Shown: positions 8,763-17,035 of the stretch, piece after piece
Layout of the letters: every line of letters begins with the position of its first letter
Numbering within the stretch: the first letter of the stretch is position 1
Assembly: GCA_934747805.1 (NCBI GenBank)
Contig: CAKVHC010000008.1
Span: forward strand, 1 to 50,609
Reading direction: 5' to 3'
Origin: an uncultured Clostridia bacterium
Lineage (GTDB): Bacteria > Bacillota > Clostridia > Christensenellales > UBA1242
DNA: 50,609 nt
The notes under the pieces: model-generated
What the model was told of the DNA's origin: nothing
The model's database searches: none
The model's input: only the letters and a program-made list of their open reading frames with translations
Program-made: the position numbers and the translations under genes

Positions 8763-9770
8763 ATGAATATGGTTATTTGGATTTTAAGTTTTTTGGCGAG
8801 CTTTGTTTTGTCACTGGGAGCTACATACCTTGTCATCCGACTTTCTAAGAAACTAAAATCTCAACAAACCATTCTGCACTATGTGGAAGAACACAAATCT
8901 AAACAAGGCACAGCCACAATGGGTGGTATAGCGTTCATCCTATCTACACTAATTGTGTCCATTATAGCCAATGGTTTTCACACTTTTTGGCTCATGGGAC
9001 TGGCTGTAGGCACAGCATTTGGATTGCTCGGCTTTTTGGACGATTTTATCAAAATTAAGTACAAACAAAACTTAGGTCTTAGACCTTATCAGAAAATCAT
9101 AGGACAATTTGGCATTGCGATTATTCTTGCCGTTTACGTGTATTTCTTTTCGGGGTTGGGTGGCAGAATAGTTCTGCCGTTTAGTCTAAGAACGGTGGAC
9201 ATTGGCTTTTGGGTTATTCCGCTCATAATAGTTTTGTGTTTGGCACTTACTAATGCTGTCAACCTAACGGACGGACTGGACGGACTAGCTAGCAATGTTT
9301 CGGTGTACTATTTTATTTTCACGCTGATTATAATGACGATTATCACACGACAACAGTTCAACCTTGCCGAGAGCGAAGCCATAATTACTGGTTATAAAAA
9401 CTTAATGGTGCTTGTAGTCAGTCTTGTAGGCGGCTTAATGGCGTTTTTGGTTTTCAACACAAACAAGGCGTCAATTTTTATGGGTGACGTTGGCTCTCTC
9501 GCAATAGGCGGCTATGCCAGTGCAGTGGCGTGCCTAATGGGTATGGAGCTTTTTGTGCCTATTTTAGGCATAATATTCGTCGTCACCACGCTCAGTGACA
9601 TAATACAAGTATTGCATTACAAACGCACGCACCGTAGAGTGTTTTTAATGGCACCATTGCATCACCATTTTCAGAAAAAAGGGCACAGCGAAGCCAAAAT
9701 CGTCTTCTGCTATTCAATCGTGACAATCATTGTAGGGCTTGTAAACTTATTATTGATTTTTATCTCATAA
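8763..9770 (+). CDS. mraY: Phospho-MurNAc-pentapeptide transferase
   Basis: Integral membrane enzyme that moves phospho-MurNAc-pentapeptide from UDP to undecaprenyl phosphate, forming lipid I. About ten membrane helices are visible. Family motifs are TATMGGIAF near residue 50, FLDDFIKI near 95, NLTDGLDGLAS near 165, the FMGDVGSLAIGG segment near 240 and APLHHHFQ near 297. 335 aa is typical. AGGAG ends the murE gene and ATG 8763 follows at once, so translation is coupled to murE. Confidence 0.96.
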   Translation: MNMVIWILSFLASFVLSLGATYLVIRLSKKLKSQQTILHYVEEHKSKQGTATMGGIAFILSTLIVSIIANGFHTFWLMGLAVGTAFGLLGFLDDFIKIKYKQNLGLRPYQKIIGQFGIAIILAVYVYFFSGLGGRIVLPFSLRTVDIGFWVIPLIIVLCLALTNAVNLTDGLDGLASNVSVYYFIFTLIIMTIITRQQFNLAESEAIITGYKNLMVLVVSLVGGLMAFLVFNTNKASIFMGDVGSLAIGGYASAVACLMGMELFVPILGIIFVVTTLSDIIQVLHYKRTHRRVFLMAPLHHHFQKKGHSEAKIVFCYSIVTIIVGLVNLLLIFIS

Positions 9771-9798
9771 TTGGACAAGCGAGAGAATAAATTATGGT

Positions 9799-10914
9799 AT
9801 GAGTAAAAATGGTAAGATTCTGATTATCACCACACTCGCCATAGCAATCTTTGGAGTGGTCATGATATACAGTGCCAGCCACGAGGTCGCAGGCTGGCAT
9901 TATTGTGTAAAGCAAGCGGTCAGCCTTGTTGTCGGAATTGGCGGCATGGTGGGACTATTGTTTGTCAACCCAAAAGTATATCGCAAATTTTCGCTAGTGG
10001 CCTACATAGTTGGCATGGTCGTGCTCATTCTGGTTTTTGTGCCAGGTCTCAGCACCACAAGTTATGGTGCGACACGTTGGATTAGACTAGGGTTTATCAG
10101 CATCCAGCCGAGCGAGATAGCCAAATTCTGCCTTGTCATTTTCCTTGCCAATTATGTTTGCAAATACGACATCACCAATAAACCATGGCGACTAATTCTC
10201 GCTCTTGCGCTTGGCGGAATTTATTGCCTGCTCATTATGATTGAGCCGAATATGTCAATCACCATATGCGTGGGCATTACAATGTTGTTTATGCTTTTTG
10301 TGGGCGGTGCTAGGCTTAAATTCTTCGGACTAATCTCTATTCCGCTCGTGGCACTTGCCGTTTTGCTTGTCATCATCGAGCCATATCGACTGAGCCGTAT
10401 CGTAGCCTTCCTTGACCCATGGCAAAACCCACTCACCGAAGGCTATCAGCTCATTCAATCGCTATACGCCATAAGCTCGGGTGGAGTGTTCGGTGTTGGC
10501 TTGTTTCACAGCAGACAGGCACATATGTTCTTGCCGTTTGCCGAAAGTGACTTCATATTCTCAGTAATTGTGGAAGAACTCGGCTTGTTTGGCGGCGTGG
10601 TGCTGATTGCATTGTTCGCCTTGATGATTGTGCAAATTTTCAAAATTGCTCACCGTGCCCGAGACAAATTTTCCAGCCTTGTGTGTATGGGCATAGGCGC
10701 TCTCATTTTCTTCCAAGTGGCAATCAACATTGCCGTCGTCACTGGCTCCATTCCGCCAACCGGCATTCCGCTCCCATTCGTTTCAGCAGGCGGCACGTCG
10801 TTACTCGTCTTTATGTCCGCCATAGGCATTGTGCTGGCAGTAGACAGGCAGAGTAGGAGAGAACACAATTTTTCCAAAAGCAATGTGATGAAACAAAAAA
10901 CACTAGGCAACTAG
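9799..10914 (+). CDS. ftsW: Septal peptidoglycan glycosyltransferase FtsW (SEDS family)
   Basis: Ten-helix SEDS protein that polymerises lipid II together with the class B PBP encoded upstream. Visible are the TRWIRLGFISIQPSEIAK block (about 93-110), the LIQSLYAISSGGVFGVGL block, AESDFIFSVIVEELG and the late SIPPTGIPLPFVSAGGTS. 371 aa fits FtsW/RodA; the dcw location supports FtsW. Its stop codon (10912-10914) lies within the right arm of the terminator hairpin. murD normally sits before it and murG after it; neither is present. Confidence 0.93.
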   Translation: MSKNGKILIITTLAIAIFGVVMIYSASHEVAGWHYCVKQAVSLVVGIGGMVGLLFVNPKVYRKFSLVAYIVGMVVLILVFVPGLSTTSYGATRWIRLGFISIQPSEIAKFCLVIFLANYVCKYDITNKPWRLILALALGGIYCLLIMIEPNMSITICVGITMLFMLFVGGARLKFFGLISIPLVALAVLLVIIEPYRLSRIVAFLDPWQNPLTEGYQLIQSLYAISSGGVFGVGLFHSRQAHMFLPFAESDFIFSVIVEELGLFGGVVLIALFALMIVQIFKIAHRARDKFSSLVCMGIGALIFFQVAINIAVVTGSIPPTGIPLPFVSAGGTSLLVFMSAIGIVLAVDRQSRREHNFSKSNVMKQKTLGN

Positions 10915-10923
10915 TGTTTTTTT
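10895..10923 (+). terminator. Rho-independent terminator overlapping the ftsW stop
   Basis: AAAAAACACTAG (10895-10906), GCAA loop, then CTAGTGTTTTTTT (10911-10923). The arms are perfectly complementary. It ends the first half of the dcw operon before the accessory insert. Confidence 0.9.
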
Positions 10924-11069
10924 ATTTGGAAAATCTAAATAGTTATGTTAAAATTTATAAATAATGACTTGCTAGTGTCTTTGTCGAAAATAAAGTTTTG
11001 CATTTTATATGGTGTAATAAGCCATATGGTGTTATGCGAAGAAACATCTGTGAAGGAGGAAAGAGAAAG

Positions 11070-11588
11070 GTGGAATTGTTGGACGTGTATGATGGCAATG
11101 GAAAAGTAACGGGAAGAAAAATCGTTAGAGGGGACAAAAATGTTAAATTCGATAAAGATGAGCATATTGCAGTTGCGGTTATTTTTATTGAAAATAGTAA
11201 AGGTGAATTTTTGATTCAAAAGACATCGAGCGAGAAAGGCGGAGAGTTTTCTTCCACAGGAGGTCATGTTGATAGTGGAGAGACGCCTTTGCAAGCAATA
11301 GAGAGGGAAGTCGAGGAAGAATTAGGCGTAAACATAGACAAAAAGGAAATTAAACCGCTTGGGTTTTTGTTGTTTGATATGCCGTTGAGATTTTTGTTTT
11401 ATGTGAAAAAAGACATAGACATAAAAGATGTCAAACTTCAAAAAGAAGAAGTGGATTATGTAAAATATATGAGTGTGGATGAAGTTAGAAATTTAATAAA
11501 AACACAAAAAATGACAAAATCGCACGCCTTGATGTTTGAAGAATTATTAAAAAAAGTAAATTGTCAAAATGCTAATGTTAAATTATAG
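11070..11588 (+). CDS. Nudix hydrolase (isopentenyl-diphosphate isomerase-like subgroup)
   Basis: Small Nudix protein that would hydrolyse a nucleoside-diphosphate-linked compound with Mg2+; the substrate cannot be told. A complete Nudix box (Gx5Ex7REUxEExGU) starts at GGHVDSGE and runs through REVEEELGV. The beginning ELLDVYDGNGKVTGRKIVRG is typical of Nudix proteins grouped with IPP isomerase-like hydrolases. GTG 11070 is chosen because AGGAGG lies at 11054-11059; the longer frame to 10998 has no such site. Base composition is AT-richer than ftsW, as for the following genes. Confidence 0.85.
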   Translation: MELLDVYDGNGKVTGRKIVRGDKNVKFDKDEHIAVAVIFIENSKGEFLIQKTSSEKGGEFSSTGGHVDSGETPLQAIEREVEEELGVNIDKKEIKPLGFLLFDMPLRFLFYVKKDIDIKDVKLQKEEVDYVKYMSVDEVRNLIKTQKMTKSHALMFEELLKKVNCQNANVKL

Positions 11589-11597
11589 GAGAAAATT

Positions 11598-11838
11598 ATG
11601 AGTGATTTAGAGCGAATAATAGAAAACTAAGGGTGGAAGTTGCCGATTATTTTAAGGCTGACGCTAGTGGTCACAACATTGATTATTTAGAAAGGACGCT
11701 AAAATACGCATTGCATTCGCAAGCGAAAGTATGAATACGAATACTGCAAAGCAATTGGCAAAAAGAAAGACAAAATTAATGAAAGATTTTTTGAAAATGT
11801 ATATAGAAGAATTTACAGGGAATCCGTATGATTTATAG
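11598..11838 (+). pseudogene. Remnant of an HD-domain phosphohydrolase, frameshifted and internally deleted
   Basis: Pieces of one protein lie in three frames. ATG 11598 (after AGGAG) opens MSDLERIIEN and stops at 11630. From 11633 another frame reads VEVADYFKADASGHNIDYLERTLKYA, the SGHN.x.H-like start of an HD hydrolase. The third frame to the stop at 11838 reads MNTNTAKQLAKRKTKLMKDF and more, which matches the usual C-terminus of these enzymes. The central metal-binding part is gone. The last frame overlaps the next gene by 11 bases, so the intact ancestor was probably coupled to the GNAT gene. Confidence 0.65.
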
Positions 11839-12280
11839 ACTAAGAGAGTGTAAGTTTGATGATTTAGATTTTATTTTAAAGCTAAAAGAATTTGGAATGC
11901 GATGGTATGTTGAAAGAATTTATGGCTGGGACATAAATGTTCAAAAACAGAAAACCATAAAAGAAATGCAGAAGAATTTAGCCAACATGAGAATTATTGT
12001 GGTAGATGGAAAGGACGTGGGTGTCACAACATTTATAGAAACTGACAGTTATTTTCAAGTGGGGCTTATTATAATTCTGCCAGAGTATCAAAACAAAGGT
12101 ATTGCAAGTTCGATAATAACTGAGTATATAAATACAGCAAAAAATAAAAAGAAAAGAATAATTATAAAAGCCTACAAAGAAAATCCTGCACAAGATTTAT
12201 ATAAAAGACTAGGCTTTAATATTTATAACACTGATGATACACATGTTTATCTTGACATAGATTTTGGAAATGATGATTAG
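11828..12280 (+). CDS. GNAT-family N-acetyltransferase
   Basis: Acetyl-CoA-dependent acetyltransferase of 150 aa with unknown acceptor. The start MIYRLRECKFDDLDFI is the usual first strand and helix; the acetyl-CoA loop is PEYQNKGIASSII (about 79-91), and the C-terminal NPAQDLYKRLGFNIY block is conserved. It sits in an AT-rich run with the Nudix gene and the HD remnant. The Shine-Dalgarno is poor, in keeping with former coupling to the broken upstream gene. Confidence 0.85.
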   Translation: MIYRLRECKFDDLDFILKLKEFGMRWYVERIYGWDINVQKQKTIKEMQKNLANMRIIVVDGKDVGVTTFIETDSYFQVGLIIILPEYQNKGIASSIITEYINTAKNKKKRIIIKAYKENPAQDLYKRLGFNIYNTDDTHVYLDIDFGNDD

Positions 12281-12292
12281 AGTAACATTATT

Positions 12293-13015
12293 ATGAAGAT
12301 TATAGACATAGTTTCAGACAGCCACACGGTCAAGCTGTATACTAACGGCGTTAGTGAGCCAACTAAGATTGTGCTATGTATGCATGGGTTCAATGGTGAT
12401 TTGTGGGGCGACGGATTTTCCAAACTGAGAAAAAAGTTTGACAATATTCTTGTCTGTTCGTTTGACTCTGCTGGTCATGGCGAAAGCGAGATAAAATCTC
12501 TCGACATTACGCTTGATTTGGTGATTGATGAGATAACTAATGTCGTCAATTATCTTGCAAAGATATATCCAAACGTGCCAGTGTATTTCTACGCAATAAG
12601 CTATGGCGGATATCGTGCAATGGTATCAGTTGCAAGGAACAACTATTCAAACCTTAAAGGCATAATCTTAGTCAACCCAGCATTAAAAATGTTGAATGTT
12701 TTAGAGTTTCTTAAAGATTTTGACTACAAATCTCTTTCGCCTGACTCTGTAGTGCCGATGAAAACTAGTCAAAATAAATACTTATCTAAAAAGTTTTTAG
12801 ATGACTTGTATAATAACGATGTCTTTAAATTGCCCTATAAAATGAATATTCCAATCAAACTCGTAATTGGCACAAACGATGACTTGATTCCAAGACAAGA
12901 CTTAACAGACTTTGCCAAAATGATAAATTGCGAGTGCATATTCCTTGACGACGGCCATTGCATAGAAAAGGATGACAGTTGGCAAGAAATCATTAAACTA
13001 ATAAAGGAGTTGTGA
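12293..13015 (+). CDS. Alpha/beta hydrolase
   Basis: Serine hydrolase of 240 aa, likely a cytoplasmic esterase or lipase-like enzyme of unknown substrate. Features are the oxyanion HGFNG near residue 32, DSAGHGES, a nucleophile elbow AISYGG with Ser103, Asp196/Asp197 in GTNDDLIP and His222 in DDGHCIE, which together make a full triad. No signal peptide is present. Its stop overlaps the ATG of the kinase gene by one base, so the pair is translationally coupled. Confidence 0.85.
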   Translation: MKIIDIVSDSHTVKLYTNGVSEPTKIVLCMHGFNGDLWGDGFSKLRKKFDNILVCSFDSAGHGESEIKSLDITLDLVIDEITNVVNYLAKIYPNVPVYFYAISYGGYRAMVSVARNNYSNLKGIILVNPALKMLNVLEFLKDFDYKSLSPDSVVPMKTSQNKYLSKKFLDDLYNNDVFKLPYKMNIPIKLVIGTNDDLIPRQDLTDFAKMINCECIFLDDGHCIEKDDSWQEIIKLIKEL

Positions 13016-13584
13016 TGAAAAACATAATCATTGGAGGAACGGTGAGGGCAGGCAAGAGTACTCTTGCCAACCAAATAAGGAAGGAACTGGGTTATTCGCT
13101 GTGTGAGAGTGACACGATTGTCAACGCATTCGATGTCGTATTTCCCGAACTAGGCATAAGGCACAAAGATATTGACCTTGCACGACAAAAATATAAGCCA
13201 TTTTTGTTTGAAGTTCTCAACGGCTTTTGTAGAGATTTAAAATATAATGGCAATGTCACAATTTTTCCAGGTGCACAATTTTTGCCCGAGCAGATTGCGG
13301 ACTATCCTAAGAAAGACCGTTACATAGTGATTTTCTTAGGAATGAGTGATACGACGCCTGCCGAACTTTTGCACAAGATTAGGCAAATGGACACGGAAAA
13401 CGACTGGACACATAAGCGAACGGACGAGCAACTATTAAATAATTGCACACAGATTGTTAACGAGAGCGTCAAACTCAAGGAAGATTGCCAAAAATACGGC
13501 TTTTACTATTTCGACACGTCCTCAGACCGCACCGAAACGCTAAATAAAATAGTTGGCATTGTACGAAAGGAAAATAAACAATAG
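13015..13584 (+). CDS. Small P-loop kinase-like protein (AAA_33/shikimate-kinase type)
   Basis: A P-loop NTPase of 189 aa. Walker A is GGTVRAGKST (residues 7-16), close to the N-terminus as in small-molecule kinases and zeta-toxin-like proteins; CESDTI soon after could bind the phosphoacceptor. No further motif fixes the substrate. ATG 13015 is preferred because AAGGAG is five bases before it. It is coupled to the hydrolase gene, and a hydrolase-kinase pair might process the same small molecule, but this is speculation. Confidence 0.7.
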   Translation: MKNIIIGGTVRAGKSTLANQIRKELGYSLCESDTIVNAFDVVFPELGIRHKDIDLARQKYKPFLFEVLNGFCRDLKYNGNVTIFPGAQFLPEQIADYPKKDRYIVIFLGMSDTTPAELLHKIRQMDTENDWTHKRTDEQLLNNCTQIVNESVKLKEDCQKYGFYYFDTSSDRTETLNKIVGIVRKENKQ

Positions 13585-13612
13585 AAATTATTTCTACAAG
13601 CAAAATGAATTA

Positions 13613-13644
13613 AAAAAAGCAGAGCGTAACAACTCTGCTTTTTT
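13613..13644. terminator. Bidirectional terminator between convergent genes
   Basis: AAAAAAGCAGAG (13613-13624), eight-base loop, CTCTGCTTTTTT (13633-13644). The A-run and T-run flank the stem, so it can end the kinase transcript on the plus strand and the VanY-like transcript on the minus strand. Confidence 0.9.
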
Positions 13645-13645
13645 A

Positions 13646-14323
13646 TTATGTCCTTGTATTTTCTCTTGCCTTTTCAGCAACATACTGTTCCAAACTATAG
13701 CTTGGGTCTGTCGCCATAATTTTGGCAATTTCCAGCGCATTTTCTTTGCCCACATAACGCAAATGCCACGGCTCAGGTCTTTTCACGCCAGTTGACTCGG
13801 CGTTCTGACGAGTGTAACGCACAATAAAGCCGAAATGTGCAGCCACTTTTCCAATAAACTCGAAGTTCGCATTCAAGTGTTTTTTGTTGTAAACTTTAGC
13901 CAAATATTTCGTCAATGGGTTTTTACCATAACGGCGTGGACTGACGTCAATGGCTAGTCCGGTGTGATGCTCGCTGTAGCCGGGGCGTGCAACCGTATCC
14001 AGCACTTTTTGTTTTGCAAGAGCAACAGCTTCGTCGTGTGAATGTGTTTTCTCAAAATCTTTAAGATATATTTCAAACATTTCTTTCTGTGTTAATTTCT
14101 GTGCCTCGACAGTTCTGCCTGCTGAGTTAAGACTGCAAGGAATATTTTTTTCTTTTAAAAACTTTTTAAGTGCTAAATATGCTTCGTATGTCTCTTTCTC
14201 AATAAATGGCGTTTCGCCTTGGTCGGGGTAGTTGACAGTGATGTCCTTGACATACTCAAACTCTGAGTAATCACTTGGGTCAAACTTATTTTCACTGTTC
14301 ACAATTTGCAAATACTTGTCCAT
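13646..14323 (-). CDS. VanY-like D-alanyl-D-alanine carboxypeptidase (peptidase M15B), no signal peptide
   Basis: Zinc peptidase of 225 aa that in this family trims D-Ala from muropeptides. The metal motif SxHxxGxAxD is S117, H119, G122, A124, D126 (SEHHTGLAID), and the late motif is E184-P-W-H187. An SAGRT block replaces the usual SGYRS. Characterised VanY proteins are secreted or membrane-bound, but this N-terminus is hydrophilic, so the enzyme looks cytoplasmic. AGGAG precedes the start, and no upstream in-frame signal is evident. It lies inside the dcw gap, next to murA in the opposite direction. Confidence 0.85.
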   Translation of the reverse strand: MDKYLQIVNSENKFDPSDYSEFEYVKDITVNYPDQGETPFIEKETYEAYLALKKFLKEKNIPCSLNSAGRTVEAQKLTQKEMFEIYLKDFEKTHSHDEAVALAKQKVLDTVARPGYSEHHTGLAIDVSPRRYGKNPLTKYLAKVYNKKHLNANFEFIGKVAAHFGFIVRYTRQNAESTGVKRPEPWHLRYVGKENALEIAKIMATDPSYSLEQYVAEKARENTRT

Positions 14324-14345
14324 ATCGCACTCCTAATTTACATAT

Positions 14346-14374
14346 ATTTTACCACATAATCCCGCTAAATGCAA
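14346..14374 (-). promoter_or_regulatory. Promoter of the VanY-like gene
   Basis: Read on the minus strand: TTGCAT (14374-14369), 17-base spacer, TAAAAT (14351-14346), followed by an AGGAG ribosome site. No equally clear promoter is seen for murA in the rest of this 197-base gap. Confidence 0.65.
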
Positions 14375-14520
14375 TGGTTTTCACAAAACTCGTGCTCGCC
14401 AAAAAAAATAGTCTAACCGACGAATAATATGACAGACCAATAGATGTATTAATATCATCTTTTTGACGGCGGATAGGCAATTTATCGCACGCATTCGACT
14501 AGATAAGCATAATATGAAGT

Positions 14521-15783
14521 ATGGAATTAAAACAAAAATATAGGGTGAATGGTGGCAAAAAAGTGTTTGGTGAACTCACAGTTCCAGCCAGCAAAAATGC
14601 CATACTACCCATTTTGGCTGGCACGATTATATCGAAAGGTGTAACAACGCTTAAAAATTGTCCTTACATATCCGACATAGACAACATGCTTATACTTTTG
14701 GAAGAGGTGGGCGCAAGGGTGGAGCGTAACGAATGTGACATTGTCATTGACTCCACAAATGTTGAGTGCGGCAGCCTGAGCAAAGAAGTTTGTGCCAAAT
14801 TTCGTTCGTCCATATTTATGCTAGGCGCAATGATGTCAAGGTGTCGTTTTGCAAAAGTATATTTGCCAGGTGGTTGTGCAATAGGGAGTCGTGGCATAGA
14901 TATGCACCTTGATGCTTTGCGACAAATGGGGGTTGTTGTGCGTGAAGAAGAGGACTTTGTGTTTTGCGACGGCACAAATATGCACTCAGCTGACATTTAT
15001 CTCAAATTCGCCAGCGTTGGTGCGACGGAAAATATTATGATGGCAAGTGTGCTCACTAGGGGAACAACCACCATAACTAATGCTGCCTGTGAGCCAGAAA
15101 TAGTTGACCTTGCCAATTTTTTGAATTGTTGTGGGGCACGAATTGTAGGTGCAGGAACTAGCTTTATATCTATAACTGGTGTAAGAAAACTGCACGCAAC
15201 ACAATATGAGCCAATCCCTGACCGAATTGTAGCGGGAAGCTATTTAGCATTTTGTGCCATAAACAATGGCAAAATACGTTTAGACAACGCCATTGCAAAT
15301 GACTTGGCTGAGCCTATTCACGTGCTGAAACAAATGGGTTGCGAAGTCCTGACTTCATCCAATGCCATTAAATTGCAAGCTCCAACACGGCTAAAGGCAG
15401 TAAATCGCATTCGCACCAACCCTTATCCAGACTTTCCGACCGATTTGCAGTCTATTTTTATGAGTTTACTGGCGCTTAGTGACGGCAAAAGCATGATAGA
15501 AGAGAATGTTTTTGAGAATAGGTTTCATAACGCTAGCGAAATAAATAAACTGGGTGGCAAAGTAGAGATTGTGGGCTCAAATGCCTATATTCACGGCGTC
15601 GGCAAACTCAATGCTGGCTCGCTCGAGGGCAAGGATTTGCGAGGAACTATGGGGCTTTTAGTTTTAGCGAGTGCCATAAATGGTGTGTCTACAATAAGTG
15701 GCGTACAATATGTAGAGCGTGGCTATGAAGATTTAGAGAGCAATTTGTCTAAAATAGGCATAGATATAGTGCGTGTGAGATAA
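14521..15783 (+). CDS. murA: UDP-N-acetylglucosamine 1-carboxyvinyltransferase
   Basis: MurA adds enolpyruvate from phosphoenolpyruvate to UDP-GlcNAc, the first committed step of peptidoglycan synthesis and the fosfomycin target. The catalytic cysteine is Cys119 in PGGCAIGSRGIDMH; the early KNAILPILAG block carries the conserved Lys-Asn, and NPYPDFPTDLQ contains the active-site Asp. 420 aa is the standard length. Because Cys is kept, the enzyme should be fosfomycin-sensitive. It sits just before ftsA/ftsZ, where murB or ftsQ would often be. Confidence 0.95.
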   Translation: MELKQKYRVNGGKKVFGELTVPASKNAILPILAGTIISKGVTTLKNCPYISDIDNMLILLEEVGARVERNECDIVIDSTNVECGSLSKEVCAKFRSSIFMLGAMMSRCRFAKVYLPGGCAIGSRGIDMHLDALRQMGVVVREEEDFVFCDGTNMHSADIYLKFASVGATENIMMASVLTRGTTTITNAACEPEIVDLANFLNCCGARIVGAGTSFISITGVRKLHATQYEPIPDRIVAGSYLAFCAINNGKIRLDNAIANDLAEPIHVLKQMGCEVLTSSNAIKLQAPTRLKAVNRIRTNPYPDFPTDLQSIFMSLLALSDGKSMIEENVFENRFHNASEINKLGGKVEIVGSNAYIHGVGKLNAGSLEGKDLRGTMGLLVLASAINGVSTISGVQYVERGYEDLESNLSKIGIDIVRVR

Positions 15784-15830
15784 CTAAATACACAACTTTT
15801 AGTAATTCGCAAAAAGGTGGTCAAAAATGT

Positions 15831-15859
15831 TTGACTGCTTTTTTAAAATATACTATACT
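15831..15859 (+). promoter_or_regulatory. Promoter of ftsA-ftsZ
   Basis: TTGACT (15831-15836), 17-base spacer, TATACT (15854-15859), with AGGAG at 15885-15889 before the GTG start. It gives ftsAZ its own transcription start apart from murA. Confidence 0.8.
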
Positions 15860-15895
15860 TTAAATGTATAATTTGAGAAACAGTAGGAGATTGTT

Positions 15896-16999
15896 GTGTC
15901 TAGCAAATTGGATTTTACTATCGATGTGGGGTCTAGCAAACTTAGACTTGCCATCACTCAAAAGACTAACAAATTCAATAAAGTGCTTTCTCTCATTGAG
16001 AAGGAGTATGACGGATTTTCCGACTCAGAGTTTTTCAATCCACTCAGTGTCAAGCTGATTGTTGCCGATCTCATCACCGAAGCGGTGAAGCGTACAGGCT
16101 CAAAGATTGACAATGTCTACGTTGGCGTGCCTAGTGAATTTTGTTTCTGTGTGTGCAAACGTATCAGCAGCACTTTCACCAAGGCAAAGAAGATTTCACA
16201 AGGTTTCGTCGATTCATTCCTTGCTCGTGGCGGCGACCTAAACAGTGAAAAATTTACGCTCATTAACTATAGCCCAATGAAATTTACACTCGACGGTGAT
16301 ATTGACGTAGTCAAGCCCGTTGGTCATAAAACAGTCAATATCAGTGCCGACTGCTCATACATACTTGCCAAGAGAGATTTCATAGTGCTATTTGACGAAG
16401 CGTTGCATTCGGCAGGCGTGGAGTCGATTACATATCTGTCTACAGCATTGGCTCAGAGCCAGTTGCTTAATGGCGAGCCACAACTAGAGTCCACAATCAT
16501 TGTTGACGTGGGGCACATCACCACTAGTGTTAGCATTAGCAAGGGCGAAGGCTTGGTGCTTTTGAGTTCGTTTTCACTAGGTGGCGGACATATAAGTGCT
16601 GACCTTATGCAGCTGCTCAAACTTAGTTACGCCGATGCCGACCTTATTAAACGCAAAGCCATCTTGACCATTCAGCCAGAACGAAACGAGCGTTATGAGA
16701 TTAAAAACGACGAGCAGAACATTACTGCACTCATTCAAATCACCAATGACATCATTTGTTCCCGCATTGAGAACATTGGGCAGCTTATTAACAATCTTTT
16801 GAAGATTGACCCAGCATACAGCCAGTTGCCAGTTTATCTCACAGGCGAGGGACTGAACAATATCAAGGGTGCAAGGCAGGTCTTGGCAAAGACGATTAAT
16901 CACAAAGTCATTCCTTTCGGCGTGGAAAACAACGAACGCCTTTCAAAATATCAAACAAGTGTAGAAGGGCTTATCAAGTTGGTTACCAAACTGAAATAG
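15896..16999 (+). CDS. ftsA: Divergent FtsA-like actin-family division protein
   Basis: FtsA tethers FtsZ to the membrane. This 367-aa protein has the actin-fold layout: phosphate-1 IDVGSSKLRLAI (about 9-20), an SHS2-like region, phosphate-2 at VDVGHITTSVSI, the FSLGGGHISADL strand and the adenosine motif VYLTGEGLNNI. The phosphate-2 loop reads GHITTS where FtsA normally has GGGTTD. The protein ends at GLIKLVTKLK, about where the fold ends, without the usual extra linker and membrane-binding amphipathic helix. GTG 15896 follows AGGAG. Name rests on fold and on ftsZ being next. Confidence 0.8.
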   Translation: MSSKLDFTIDVGSSKLRLAITQKTNKFNKVLSLIEKEYDGFSDSEFFNPLSVKLIVADLITEAVKRTGSKIDNVYVGVPSEFCFCVCKRISSTFTKAKKISQGFVDSFLARGGDLNSEKFTLINYSPMKFTLDGDIDVVKPVGHKTVNISADCSYILAKRDFIVLFDEALHSAGVESITYLSTALAQSQLLNGEPQLESTIIVDVGHITTSVSISKGEGLVLLSSFSLGGGHISADLMQLLKLSYADADLIKRKAILTIQPERNERYEIKNDEQNITALIQITNDIICSRIENIGQLINNLLKIDPAYSQLPVYLTGEGLNNIKGARQVLAKTINHKVIPFGVENNERLSKYQTSVEGLIKLVTKLK

Positions 17000-17035
17000 G
17001 AATTGAAAAAAACGAAATTGAAATAGGAGAAAACT

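Noticed and set aside
11001..11030. ATATGG/CCATAT hairpin before the Nudix gene as a riboswitch
   Set aside because: It is short and AT-rich, with no T-run and no conserved aptamer features.
14463..14513. TTGACG with CATAAT as the murA promoter
   Set aside because: The spacing is far from 17 bases, so I do not call a promoter for murA.
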